The notes beneath the pieces are model-generated. The model saw only the letters and a list, made by a program, of their open reading frames with translations, had not been told where the DNA came from and did no database searches. 19,650 bases of DNA from Candidatus Omnitrophota bacterium. Lineage in GTDB: Bacteria; Omnitrophota; Gorgyraeia; Gygaellales; Profunditerraquicolaceae. How positions within the stretch are numbered: the stretch's first letter is position 1; each line of letters opens with the position of its first letter. Position numbers and translations under genes: made by a program. Positions 8,828 through 16,170 of the stretch are shown piece by piece. Location of the stretch: contig JALOBQ010000009.1 of NCBI GenBank assembly GCA_023228185.1, positions 1 to 19,650 of the forward strand. Reading direction: 5' to 3'.

Positions 8828-9298
8828 ATGAGAAGAAGAAAAGCGCAGGAAAAAAATATTTTAGCCGATCCAAAATATAATTCTAAAATTGTCGCCAAGT
8901 TTATTAATATGGTTATGTTAGACGGCAAAAAGGCAATTTCTGAAAAGATGGTTTATGATGCTTTTGAAATTATCCAGAAAAACCTTAATGAACAGGATGT
9001 CTTAAAGGTTTTCTATAAGGCATTAGATAATGCCCGTCCGCGCCTGGAAGTTAAACCGCGCAGGGTGGGTGGTGCGACTTATCAGGTTCCCGTGGAAGTG
9101 CGCCAGGAGCGCGGCACGTCTATCGCTTTGCGCTGGATCAGAGATTTTGCCCATCATCGTAAAGGTAAAGCAATGGAAGAGAAGTTAGCTGATGAAATTA
9201 TTTCCGCTTATAAAGGCGAAGGTTCGGCGATCAAGAAAAGAGACGATACGCATAAAATGGCTGAATCCAATAAGGCTTTCGCGCATTTCCGCTGGTAA
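8828..9298 (+). CDS. rpsG: 30S ribosomal protein S7
   Basis: S7 nucleates assembly of the 30S head by binding the 3' major domain of 16S rRNA and borders the E-site tRNA and mRNA exit. It is 156 residues, a standard length. Diagnostic stretches are the N-terminal MRRRKAQEK, NMVMLDGKKAISEKMVYDA, the highly conserved RPRLEVKPRRVGGATYQVP loop, ALRWIRDFAHHRKGK, and the C-terminal HKMAESNKAFAHFRW. An AAGGAG site at 8810-8815 lies 12 nt before the ATG. The 25-nt gap after rpsL is typical of str operons; in E. coli S7 represses translation from this intercistronic region, but I see no clear equivalent structure here. Confidence 0.98.
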   Translation: MRRRKAQEKNILADPKYNSKIVAKFINMVMLDGKKAISEKMVYDAFEIIQKNLNEQDVLKVFYKALDNARPRLEVKPRRVGGATYQVPVEVRQERGTSIALRWIRDFAHHRKGKAMEEKLADEIISAYKGEGSAIKKRDDTHKMAESNKAFAHFRW

Positions 9299-9349
9299 AT
9301 AAACATAAGCTAATATAGCCGCAAAAACAAATTAAGGAATAAAGAAAAG

Positions 9350-11446
9350 ATGAGAAAAGTACCTTTAAGTAAAATAAGAAATATCGGGATTATCGCGCAT
9401 ATCGACGCCGGAAAAACTACTACCAGCGAGCGCGTGCTTTTTTACACCGGTAAAAATTATAAATTAGGCGAAGTCCATGACGGCACAGCGACAATGGACT
9501 GGATGGTCCAGGAGCAGGAAAGAGGCATAACGATTACTTCGGCTGCCACAACTTGTATCTGGAAGGACGTGCATATCAATTTAATTGATACTCCCGGACA
9601 CGTTGATTTTACTATTGAAGTAGAACGTTCTTTAAAAGTGCTTGACGGCGCGGTAGTTGTTTTCTGCAGCGTCGGAGGAGTCCAACCGCAATCGGAAACT
9701 GTTTGGCGCCAGGCGGATAGGTATGGCGTGCCGCGTATTGCTTTTGTCAATAAAATGGACCGCACAGGAGCTAACTTCTTGGCGGTTATCAGCCAGATGC
9801 ATCAGCGTTTAGGCGGCAATGTGGCGGCAATCCAGCTTCCTTTTGGTAAAGAAGCTAATTTTAAGGGCATTGTTGACCTGGTTGAGAAAAAACTTGTTTT
9901 TTATAAAGACGATCTGGGCAAGGAAATTGAGATCAAAGAGATTCCCGCCGATATGCTTGCTGATGTCGAGAAATATTATAATATCCTGGTTGAAAAAGTC
10001 GCCGAAGGCGATGATGCAATCATGGAACTTTATCTTGCCGGTAAACCGGTGAGCAAAGAACAATTAAAAGAGGCGATCCGTAAAACAGTAATCGCTAATA
10101 AATTTATCCCTGTGCTTTGCGGATCAGCTTTTAAAAATAAAGGCGTGCAGTTAATGTTAGACGCGGTAAAAGATTATTTGCCTTGCCCGATTGATTTACC
10201 TCCGATCAAAGGGACTAATCCTGACACGGGAGAGCATGAAGAGATCAAAGCAGATGATGCCGCTCCTTTCACGGCGCTTTCTTTTAAAGTAGCCACGGAC
10301 CCATTTGTAGGAAAGATCAATTACGTGCGGATGTATTCCGGGACTTTGTCGGCTGGCACTTATATTTATAACGCTTCCAAAAGAGAGCGTGAAAGAGTTA
10401 CTAAAATTGTAAAAATGCACGCTAATCATCAGGAGATCACCGAGAGTATATCCACCGGAGATATCGCCGCTTTGGTAGGTTTAAAAGATACCAAAACCGG
10501 AGATACACTTTGCACGGATAAAAACCCAATTCTTGTTGAAGCGATGCGTTTTCCGGAACCGGTTATTCAACAGGCGATTGAACCTAAATCCAAAGACGCG
10601 CAGGAAAAGTTGGGATTGGCTTTGCATAAATTAGAGGACGAGGACCCGTCGTTCAGGGTTACATATAATCAGGAAACCGGCCAGACCCTGATTGCCGGTA
10701 TGGGCCAGCTGCATTTGGAAATTATTATTGATAGGATTTTACGCGAATTCAACGTGGAAGCCCAAGTCGGCGCTCCGCAGGTTGCCTACCGCGAAACAAT
10801 CAAGAAGAGTGTTTCCAGCGTTGGTAAATTTATTTCTCAGTCCGGCGGCCGCGGACAGTATGGCCATTGCGTTATTGAAATGGCGCCTCAGGAAACTCCC
10901 GGCGCGGGCATTACTTTTGAAGACAAAATTAAAAGCGGCGCAATTCCGCGTGAGTTTATTCCGGCTGTAAAACAGGGAGTAATCAGTGCGGCGAGAAATG
11001 GTGTTTTAGGCGGTTATCCGGTTACCGATGTGCAGGTAATTTTAGTTGATGGTTCATTCCACGAAGTTGATTCTTCGGAATTAGCATTTAAAATGGCCGG
11101 TTCTATCGCTTTTCAAGAGGGAATGAAAAAAGGCAATCCAATATTATTGGAACCGATTATGGATATTGAAGTAGTCGTGCCGGAAGAGTTTATGGGCCAA
11201 ATCATCGGCGATCTTTCCAGCCGCCGCGCGAAAATTATTGCTTTGGGCCAGACGCTTAACTTACGCACTATTCGCGCTAATGTTCCGTTGTCCGAGGTCT
11301 TTAATTACGCGACTGTAACAAGATCCTTGACACAAGGCCGCGCATCGTTTACAATGGAACCTTCGTTCTACAATGAAGTACCCGCGCATATCGCGGAAAA
11401 AATTACGGCAGGGTATTCAACTTCAGGCGCAAGAAAAACTTTATAA
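9350..11446 (+). CDS. fusA: Translation elongation factor G
   Basis: EF-G is the GTPase that drives tRNA-mRNA translocation and, with RRF, ribosome recycling. The 698 residues are normal length. The G domain shows G1 AHIDAGKTT (16-24), G2 RGITI (58-62), G3 DTPGH (80-84), G4 NKMD (134-137) and a GSAF G5 motif. Domain II/III follows (KVATDPFVGKINYVRMYSG, GMGQLHLEIIIDRI). Domain IV has SGGRGQYGHCVIEM and the tip loop GSFHEVDSSE, with H571 at the place of the translocation-critical His of E. coli EF-G. Domain V ends in ATVTRSLTQGRASFTMEPS. Conservation of the domain IV tip argues for the true translocase rather than a recycling-only or resistance paralogue. The AAGGA site is at 9334-9338; the 51-nt gap upstream holds nothing else notable. 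Confidence 0.98.
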   Translation: MRKVPLSKIRNIGIIAHIDAGKTTTSERVLFYTGKNYKLGEVHDGTATMDWMVQEQERGITITSAATTCIWKDVHINLIDTPGHVDFTIEVERSLKVLDGAVVVFCSVGGVQPQSETVWRQADRYGVPRIAFVNKMDRTGANFLAVISQMHQRLGGNVAAIQLPFGKEANFKGIVDLVEKKLVFYKDDLGKEIEIKEIPADMLADVEKYYNILVEKVAEGDDAIMELYLAGKPVSKEQLKEAIRKTVIANKFIPVLCGSAFKNKGVQLMLDAVKDYLPCPIDLPPIKGTNPDTGEHEEIKADDAAPFTALSFKVATDPFVGKINYVRMYSGTLSAGTYIYNASKRERERVTKIVKMHANHQEITESISTGDIAALVGLKDTKTGDTLCTDKNPILVEAMRFPEPVIQQAIEPKSKDAQEKLGLALHKLEDEDPSFRVTYNQETGQTLIAGMGQLHLEIIIDRILREFNVEAQVGAPQVAYRETIKKSVSSVGKFISQSGGRGQYGHCVIEMAPQETPGAGITFEDKIKSGAIPREFIPAVKQGVISAARNGVLGGYPVTDVQVILVDGSFHEVDSSELAFKMAGSIAFQEGMKKGNPILLEPIMDIEVVVPEEFMGQIIGDLSSRRAKIIALGQTLNLRTIRANVPLSEVFNYATVTRSLTQGRASFTMEPSFYNEVPAHIAEKITAGYSTSGARKTL

Positions 11447-11452
11447 ACAAAC

Positions 11453-11458
11453 AGGAGG
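11453..11458 (+). promoter_or_regulatory. Strong Shine-Dalgarno site of tuf
   Basis: AGGAGG lies 9 nt before the tuf ATG (11468), in the 21-nt fusA-tuf gap. With the rplL site it is the best ribosome-binding match in the window, as expected for one of the most abundant cell proteins. Confidence 0.8.
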
Positions 11459-11467
11459 GTTAAAGAA

Positions 11468-12670
11468 ATGGCTAAAGAAAAATTTGTAAGGTCTAAGCCG
11501 CACGTAAACATCGGGACGATTGGCCACATCGATCATGGTAAAACCACGCTTACTGCCGCTATTACAAGTGTTTTATCAAAATTAGGCAAGGCAACGAAAA
11601 GAGATTACGCGGATATCGCTAAAGGCGGCACAGTAAGAGATGAGACAAAAGTTGTAACGATCTCTGTGGCGCACGTTGAATATGAAACAGATAACCGTCA
11701 TTACGCTCACATTGACTGCCCCGGACACGCTGATTACATCAAGAATATGATTACCGGCGCCGCTCAGATGGACGGAGCAATCTTGGTAGTATCTGCTGTT
11801 GACGGCCCTATGCCTCAGACAAGAGAACATATTCTTTTAGCCAGGCAGGTTAACGTTCCGGCAATGGTAGTATTTTTAAATAAAGTTGATTTAGTTGACG
11901 ACAAAGAGCTCCTGGACTTAGTGGAAATGGAAGTCAGAGATCTTTTAACCAAATACGGTTACCCGGGAGACAAAACCCCGATTATCCGCGGTAGTGCTTC
12001 CAAAGCTATGGCTGCTACTGATCCGGCGAGCGCAGAGGCTAAACCGATCCTGGATTTAATGAAGGCTGTAGATGAGTTCATCCCTATGCCGGCAAGAGAA
12101 ATGGATAAACCATTACTGATGGCCGTAGAAGATGTTTTTAGTATTGAAGGTAGAGGTACGGTTGCTACCGGAAGAATTGAACGCGGCAAGGTAAAGGTCG
12201 GCGAAGAAGTTGAAGTTATCGGTTTAAGGCCGGAACCTAGAAAATCCGTTGTTACCGGTATTGAAATGTTCCGCAAACTGCTTGATGAAGGCCAGGCCGG
12301 AGATAACGTAGGCTTGCTTTTAAGAGGTATGGAAAAGAATGATATTGAGCGCGGTATGGTAATTGCTGCTCCTAAATCAATTTTACCTCATACTAAATTT
12401 AAGGCGCAGGTTTATATCCTCACAAAAGAAGAAGGTGGCAGGCATACACCGTTCTTCAAAGGATATCGGCCGCAATTCTATTTCCGTACTACCGATGTTA
12501 CCGGCACGGCAGGATTACCGACGGGCGTGGAAATGGTTATGCCTGGCGATAATGTAAGCCTGGAGATAGAGTTGATCACACCGATCGCTATGGAAAAAGA
12601 ATCGCGTTTTGCCATCCGCGAAGGTGGGCACACAGTCGGCGCAGGAGTTGTTACAGAGGTTATTGCATAA
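11468..12670 (+). CDS. tuf: Translation elongation factor Tu, with non-canonical switch I
   Basis: EF-Tu delivers aminoacyl-tRNA to the ribosomal A site in its GTP form. The 400 residues match the usual length (393-405). The G domain has GHIDHGKT (19-26), DCPGH (83-87, with the catalytic-type H87) and NKVD (138-141). Domains II and III are canonical, with DVFSIEGRGTVATGRIERG, EEGGRHTPFFKGYRPQFYFR and FAIREGGHTVGAGVV. The odd part is switch I. The near-universal EEKARGITIN segment is replaced by KGGTVRDETKVVTIS (52-66). The Mg2+-contacting Thr is kept (T64), but the preceding Arg-Gly-Ile has become Lys-Val-Val. The neighbouring EF-G keeps RGITI. From memory, planctomycete EF-Tu has a similar KGGTVRD...VTI switch, so this may be a lineage feature. 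It is probably the working EF-Tu given its place and strong Shine-Dalgarno site. Confidence 0.98.
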   Translation: MAKEKFVRSKPHVNIGTIGHIDHGKTTLTAAITSVLSKLGKATKRDYADIAKGGTVRDETKVVTISVAHVEYETDNRHYAHIDCPGHADYIKNMITGAAQMDGAILVVSAVDGPMPQTREHILLARQVNVPAMVVFLNKVDLVDDKELLDLVEMEVRDLLTKYGYPGDKTPIIRGSASKAMAATDPASAEAKPILDLMKAVDEFIPMPAREMDKPLLMAVEDVFSIEGRGTVATGRIERGKVKVGEEVEVIGLRPEPRKSVVTGIEMFRKLLDEGQAGDNVGLLLRGMEKNDIERGMVIAAPKSILPHTKFKAQVYILTKEEGGRHTPFFKGYRPQFYFRTTDVTGTAGLPTGVEMVMPGDNVSLEIELITPIAMEKESRFAIREGGHTVGAGVVTEVIA

Positions 12671-12674
12671 GAAA

Positions 12675-12980
12675 ATGAATACGCAAAAAATACGCATTAG
12701 ATTAAAAGCATACGATCATCGGTTACTTGATCAGGCAGTGATCGAGATTGTTGATACGGTTAAGCGCACGGGGGCGAAGATTTCCGGCCCCGTGCCGCTT
12801 CCCACGAAAAGGGAAATTTACACGGTATTACGTTCTCCCCATGTGGACAAGAAATCGCGTGAACAGTTTGATCTATCTACCCATAAACGCCTTATTGACA
12901 TCTTTGAACCCACAGCTAAGACCATCGATTCATTAAGGAAATTAAACCTGCCTGCAGGAGTGGATGTAGAAATCAAGTAG
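12675..12980 (+). CDS. rpsJ: 30S ribosomal protein S10
   Basis: S10 is a 30S head protein that also serves as NusE in antitermination complexes with NusB. The product is 101 residues (family 102-103). Diagnostic segments are QKIRIRLKAYDHRLLDQA, the loop ISGPVPLPTKREIYTVLRSPHVDKK, and the RLIDIFEPTAKTIDSL stretch followed by LPAGVDVEIK. The frame stays open upstream to an ATG at 12609 inside tuf, which would add 22 unrelated residues. I chose the ATG at 12675, four nt after the tuf stop, because it gives the standard S10 N-terminus. The ribosome-binding site is weak (AGAGGT at 12655-12660), so coupling to tuf translation is likely. It opens the S10-type gene order. Confidence 0.97.
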   Translation: MNTQKIRIRLKAYDHRLLDQAVIEIVDTVKRTGAKISGPVPLPTKREIYTVLRSPHVDKKSREQFDLSTHKRLIDIFEPTAKTIDSLRKLNLPAGVDVEIK

Positions 12981-13007
12981 GCCCAATAAAAAAAGAAAGC
13001 TAAACAG

Positions 13008-13652
13008 ATGAGCGGTATATTAGGTAAAAAAATTGGTATGATTCAAATTTTCGAAGCTTCCGGCGAGCAGGTCGGGGTTACGGCGATCCAAGCCGGCCCA
13101 TGCCCAGTGCTGGCAGTGCACAAGAAAAATATTCAACTGGGTTTTGACCAGGTGGATGAGAAAAAGTTAAAAAAACCGCAGGCGGCTTATTTTAAAAAAT
13201 TAAATATTCCTGCTTGTAAACTGATCAGGGAATTAGCTAAACCGGCTCAAGAGTGCAAGCCCGGCGATCAGGTAAAAGTCGATATTTTCGGCGTAGGCGA
13301 TTTCGTGGATATCAGCGGCACTTCTATCGGCAAAGGTTTCCAGGGCGGTATGAAACGCTGGCATTGGAAGGGCGGCCCGATGACGCACGGTTCAACAAGC
13401 CATCGTAGGATCGGTTCCATTGGTTCAACGACTACTCCCGGCCGCGTTTGGAAGGGCCATCATTTACCCGGGCATATGGGTAACGAGAAAGTTACAATCC
13501 AAAATTTAAAAGTCATCAGAGCTGACGCGGGAAAAAACATTCTTTTAGTTAAAGGCGCTGTTCCCGGGCCTAAAAACGGGTATTTAATTATTACCCAGGC
13601 TAAAAAGAAGACAATTAAGATAATGGCTGCCAGGAAAGCGGCTAAGAAATAA
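13008..13652 (+). CDS. rplC: 50S ribosomal protein L3
   Basis: L3 is an early assembly protein whose central extension reaches toward the peptidyl-transferase centre. The 214 residues fit the bacterial family (about 205-215). It starts with MSGILGKKIGMIQIF and has the extension GKGFQGGMKRWHWKGGPMTHGS (about 108-129), then GSIGSTTTPGRVWKGHHLPGHMG and LLLVKGAVPGP. In E. coli the sequence NQTPG carries the PrmB-methylated Gln150; here the aligned residue is T143, so that modification site is absent. The C-terminus is a basic tail. The gene follows rpsJ after 27 nt, has only a weak purine-rich ribosome-binding region, and is followed by rplD after 8 nt. Confidence 0.97.
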   Translation: MSGILGKKIGMIQIFEASGEQVGVTAIQAGPCPVLAVHKKNIQLGFDQVDEKKLKKPQAAYFKKLNIPACKLIRELAKPAQECKPGDQVKVDIFGVGDFVDISGTSIGKGFQGGMKRWHWKGGPMTHGSTSHRRIGSIGSTTTPGRVWKGHHLPGHMGNEKVTIQNLKVIRADAGKNILLVKGAVPGPKNGYLIITQAKKKTIKIMAARKAAKK

Positions 13653-13660
13653 TATTAAAT

Positions 13661-14344
13661 ATGAATAATCCAGAAAAGATCAAAAAAGTTTCAAAAGAGT
13701 TTAGTTTAGCGGTTTATAATTGCGAAGGCGCGGAAGTCGATACGCTTAAACTGAATAAAGATGTTTTTGACGGTTCGCTGAATGAGGAATGTTTATATCA
13801 GGCGGTGAACGGGTTTCGCGCTAACCAGAGGATGGGCCTGGCTTCCACTAAGACCCGCGGCGAAGTTTCCGGCGGCGGAAAGAAACCATGGAAACAGAAA
13901 GGCACTGGGCGCGCCCGTGTTGGTTCTACGCGTTCTCCTCTCTGGAAACATGGCGGCGTTGTTTTTGGCCCGCATCCGCGTGATTTTTCCTATAATCTTC
14001 CTGCAAAAATCAAGAACGTAGCTTTAAGGACCGCTTTAAACAGCAAATTAAATGAGAATAATCTTATTTTGCTGGATAAACTTGAGCTTAAAGAAGCTAA
14101 AACTAAAATGGCGGTAAAAGTATTTTCTAGCCTTAAAGTTTTTAATGCCAAACTTAAGAAAAATCCGAAGGTTCTTTTTCTCACTGATAAATTAGAAAAG
14201 GATCAAAAGACGGCTTTGAAGAATTTAAATTTAGTGAGTGTTAATTTAGCCAAGGATACGCATGCTTACGAAGTGGTAAACAGCAACAAAGTAGTAATTA
14301 CCAAACAGGCTTTAAATGATCTTACGGAAAGGTTATTAAAATGA
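13661..14344 (+). CDS. rplD: 50S ribosomal protein L4
   Basis: L4 lines the peptide exit tunnel through an extended loop and, in enterobacteria, represses its own S10 operon. The product is 227 residues, slightly longer than E. coli's 201. The tunnel loop is clear (about 67-104): GEVSGGGKKPWKQKGTGRAR, then GSTRSPLWKHGGVVFGP. PWKQKGTGRAR is the site of macrolide-resistance changes in other bacteria and looks wild type. A conserved AALRTALNSKL-like helix (VALRTALNSKL) follows. No good Shine-Dalgarno sequence precedes the ATG, which lies 8 nt after the rplC stop, suggesting re-initiation. The TGA stop overlaps the rplW ATG (ATGA). No leader for L4 autoregulation can be recognised before rpsJ. 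Confidence 0.97.
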   Translation: MNNPEKIKKVSKEFSLAVYNCEGAEVDTLKLNKDVFDGSLNEECLYQAVNGFRANQRMGLASTKTRGEVSGGGKKPWKQKGTGRARVGSTRSPLWKHGGVVFGPHPRDFSYNLPAKIKNVALRTALNSKLNENNLILLDKLELKEAKTKMAVKVFSSLKVFNAKLKKNPKVLFLTDKLEKDQKTALKNLNLVSVNLAKDTHAYEVVNSNKVVITKQALNDLTERLLK

Positions 14345-14619
14345 GCAAAGCAAAATTAATCATCAAGGCTTTGTTGCAGACGGAAAAATCCACTATTTAT
14401 TTACCGGAAGGAAAATATTTATTTTTGGTCGATAATGGCGCGAATAAAATCCAGATTAAAAAAGCCGTAGAGCAGGAATATAAAGTTAAAGTTAAAAACG
14501 TGAATACTTTCATCGCTGCGGGGAAATTAAAAAGAGTGCGCCATCAATTAGGCCGCACGCAAGACTTGAAAAAAGCCGTGGTTACTTTGATAGAAGGACA
14601 GAAGATAGAAGTAAAGTAA
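14341..14619 (+). CDS. rplW: 50S ribosomal protein L23
   Basis: L23 sits at the mouth of the exit tunnel and is the docking point for trigger factor and SRP. It is 92 residues, typical (95-100). Recognisable segments are IIKALLQTEKSTIYLPEGKY, FLVDNGANKIQIKKAVEQ, YKVKVKNVNTFIAAGK and the C-terminal KKAVVTLIEGQKIEV. The ATGA overlap with rplD gives tight coupling, and a GGAAAGG stretch (14326-14332) inside rplD may serve as its ribosome-binding site. A repeat-filled 91-nt spacer follows instead of the near-zero gap seen at most neighbouring junctions. Confidence 0.96.
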   Translation: MSKAKLIIKALLQTEKSTIYLPEGKYLFLVDNGANKIQIKKAVEQEYKVKVKNVNTFIAAGKLKRVRHQLGRTQDLKKAVVTLIEGQKIEVK

Positions 14620-14620
14620 C

Positions 14621-14650
14621 AGTATGTAGTATATAGTATGTAGTATATAG
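14621..14650 (+). repeat. 14-bp tandem repeat, two units (rplW-rplB spacer)
   Basis: AGTATGTAGTATAT occurs twice in tandem at 14621-14634 and 14635-14648, followed by AG. The unit contains no C on this strand. The same unit occurs three times at 18542-18583, and both arrays share a preceding C and the following AGGGAAAAGCAAA, so they are copies of one dispersed element rather than independent slippage. Both begin within 1-3 nt of a ribosomal-protein stop codon. No coding, terminator or insertion-sequence feature is visible. Confidence 0.9.
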
Positions 14651-14652
14651 GG

Positions 14653-14700
14653 AAAAGCAAAAGCAAAGTCAAAGTCAAGAACAAAAGCAAGGGCAAAATA
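14653..14700 (+). repeat. Degenerate 6-bp periodic repeat, eight units
   Basis: Directly after the 14-bp array the sequence splits into hexamers in perfect register: AAAAGC (14653), AAAAGC (14659), AAAGTC (14665), AAAGTC (14671), AAGAAC (14677), AAAAGC (14683), AAGGGC (14689) and AAAATA (14695). Seven of eight units end in C, and every unit begins with AA. The AAGGA site for rplB starts at 14700, at its edge. It is not coding: an in-frame TAA at 14699-14701 precedes rplB. Confidence 0.8.
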
Positions 14701-14710
14701 AGGAAGAATA

Positions 14711-15550
14711 ATGGGAATAATAAAATTCAAACCAACAACACCATCAAGGCGGCATATGAGCGGGCCGGATTTTTCAGAACTTACTAAAAATAAGCAGCCT
14801 GAGAGGTCTTTATTATTGCCTTTAAGAAAAACCGGCGGTAGGAACGCGCATGGCCGGATTACCAGCAGGCATATCGGCGGCGGGCATAAACAGATGCTTA
14901 GAATTGTTGATTTTAAGCGTGATATCTTTGAGCATCCGGCAAAAGTTTTAGCGATTGAATATGATCCCAATCGTTCAGCCAGGCTGGCTTTGATCGAGTA
15001 TGCGAATAAAATTAAAAGCTATATTATCGCTCCTGTGGGTTTAAAAATTGGCGATGAAGTAATTTCATCAAACCAAAAAGAAACTGAGATCCAGGTTGGT
15101 AATTGTCTTCTTTTACGTAATATCCCTTCAGGCACGTTGGTGCATAATCTTGAGATATCCAAAGGCAAAGGCGGACAGATTGTCCGTGGCGCTGGAACCA
15201 GCGCCCAGATTATGGCTAAAGAAGGTGACTTCGCGCATATCAAATTACCATCCGGTGAAGTAAGATTGGTTAACCTGGACTGCCGGGCAACTATCGGCCA
15301 GATCGGTAATATTGAACATGAATCTTTAATTTTAGGTAAAGCTGGCAAGAGCCGTTGGTTAGGTATTAAACCTCAATCCAGAGGCGTGGTAATGAATCCA
15401 GTTGACCACCCGCATGGCGGCGGCGAAGGTAAATCAGGCCAGGGTAATCCGCATCCGGTTACTCCTTGGGGCCAGCCGACTAAAGGTTACCGCACGAGGA
15501 ATCGTAAGAAGTATTCTAACAAATTTATCATAAAGAGAAGGAAGCCATAA
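14711..15550 (+). CDS. rplB: 50S ribosomal protein L2
   Basis: L2 is one of the most conserved ribosomal proteins, needed for subunit association and close to the peptidyl-transferase centre. The 279 residues match the family (273-277). It begins with FKPTTPSRRHMSGPDFSEL, then TGGRNAHGRITSRHIGGGHKQ and RIVDFKRD, the OB-like domain (about 60-130), and the SH3-like domain through GEVRLVNLDCRATIGQIGN. The C-terminal NPVDHPHGGGEGKSGQG carries H233, the equivalent of the functionally important E. coli His229. The tail is strongly basic (KFIIKRRKP). The start is secure: an in-frame TAA lies at 14699-14701 and an AAGGA site at 14700-14704. rpsS begins 1 nt after the stop. Confidence 0.98.
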   Translation: MGIIKFKPTTPSRRHMSGPDFSELTKNKQPERSLLLPLRKTGGRNAHGRITSRHIGGGHKQMLRIVDFKRDIFEHPAKVLAIEYDPNRSARLALIEYANKIKSYIIAPVGLKIGDEVISSNQKETEIQVGNCLLLRNIPSGTLVHNLEISKGKGGQIVRGAGTSAQIMAKEGDFAHIKLPSGEVRLVNLDCRATIGQIGNIEHESLILGKAGKSRWLGIKPQSRGVVMNPVDHPHGGGEGKSGQGNPHPVTPWGQPTKGYRTRNRKKYSNKFIIKRRKP

Positions 15551-15551
15551 T

Positions 15552-15839
15552 ATGCCACGTTCATTGAAAAAAGGCCCTTATGTTGAGGAAAGCCTTTTAA
15601 GAAGAGTAGAAATACACAAAAAAAGCGGCGACCGCCAGGCGATAAAAACCTGGAGCAGGCGTTCAACGATCATTCCGGATTTTGTAGGATTAACTTTTGC
15701 CGTGCATGACGGAAAAAGGCATATTCCTGTGTTTGTTACCGAGAATATGGTTGGCCATAAGTTAGGGGAATTCGCTTTATCCAGGATCTTCCGTAAACAC
15801 GGCGGCGTAAAAGCCAAAAAAGCGTTGGAGAAAACATAA
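15552..15839 (+). CDS. rpsS: 30S ribosomal protein S19
   Basis: S19 is in the 30S head, pairs with S13, and contacts A-site tRNA and the 50S through bridge B1a. The product is 95 residues (family about 92). Diagnostic runs are MPRSLKKGPYVEESLLRRV, IKTWSRRSTIIPDFVGLTF, and HDGKRHIPVFVTENMVGHKLGEF, then SRIFRKHG. The gaps on both sides are 1 nt, and an AGAAGGA-type stretch at the end of rplB probably serves as its ribosome-binding site, so translation is coupled to L2. Confidence 0.97.
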   Translation: MPRSLKKGPYVEESLLRRVEIHKKSGDRQAIKTWSRRSTIIPDFVGLTFAVHDGKRHIPVFVTENMVGHKLGEFALSRIFRKHGGVKAKKALEKT

Positions 15840-15840
15840 A

Positions 15841-16170
15841 ATGATTTCTAAGGCAGAAGGAAAATTTTTAAGAATTTCACCCAGCAAGGTGCGTCCGGTA
15901 ATGGATTTAATCCGCGGCAAGGACGTGATCATTGCGCAAAGTATCCTCTTGCATTTAAATAAGAGGCCGAAAGAATATATAATAAAAATATTGAAATCCG
16001 CGACTGCTAATGCTAAAATAAAAGGCTTTGGGGCTGATAAATTATTCATTTCCAAGATTGTTTGCAATCCCGGGCCGATGTGGAAAAGATTTAAAGCTGC
16101 CGCATTTGGCCGCGCGGCTTCTATTGTTAAACGTACCGCGCATATTAAAATAGAACTAGATTTAAGGTAG
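15841..16170 (+). CDS. rplV: 50S ribosomal protein L22
   Basis: L22 contacts all 23S rRNA domains, and its beta-hairpin forms the tunnel constriction with L4. The product is 109 residues (family about 110). Segments: FLRISPSKVRPVMDLIRGKDV with the conserved alpha-helical core, KILKSATANAK, and the hairpin region NPGPMWKRFKAAAFGRAASIVKRTAHIKIEL, where the GRA..I.KRT.HI signature is intact (the residue run is split here by position: about 78-108). No Met-Lys-Arg deletion like that of erythromycin-resistant mutants is seen. The gene follows rpsS by 1 nt. Its stop codon lies inside the first copy of a 10-bp direct repeat. Confidence 0.96.
   Translation: MISKAEGKFLRISPSKVRPVMDLIRGKDVIIAQSILLHLNKRPKEYIIKILKSATANAKIKGFGADKLFISKIVCNPGPMWKRFKAAAFGRAASIVKRTAHIKIELDLR

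Noticed and set aside
9819..10052. 77-residue plus-strand frame inside fusA
   Set aside because: It is an alternative frame within clearly coding EF-G sequence, with no family resemblance.
12609..12674. Longer start for S10 inside tuf, adding 22 residues
   Set aside because: The added residues are an out-of-frame reading of the EF-Tu C-terminus and do not match S10; the ATG at 12675 gives the standard N-terminus.
14621..14700. Repeat arrays as a CRISPR array
   Set aside because: The 14-bp units are directly tandem with no unique spacers, are too short, and have no cas genes nearby.
14548..14970. 140-residue minus-strand open frame covering the rplW-rplB spacer
   Set aside because: Its Tyr/Ile/Leu-rich centre is simply the 14-bp repeat and hexamers read backwards, and the rest is antisense to rplW and rplB.
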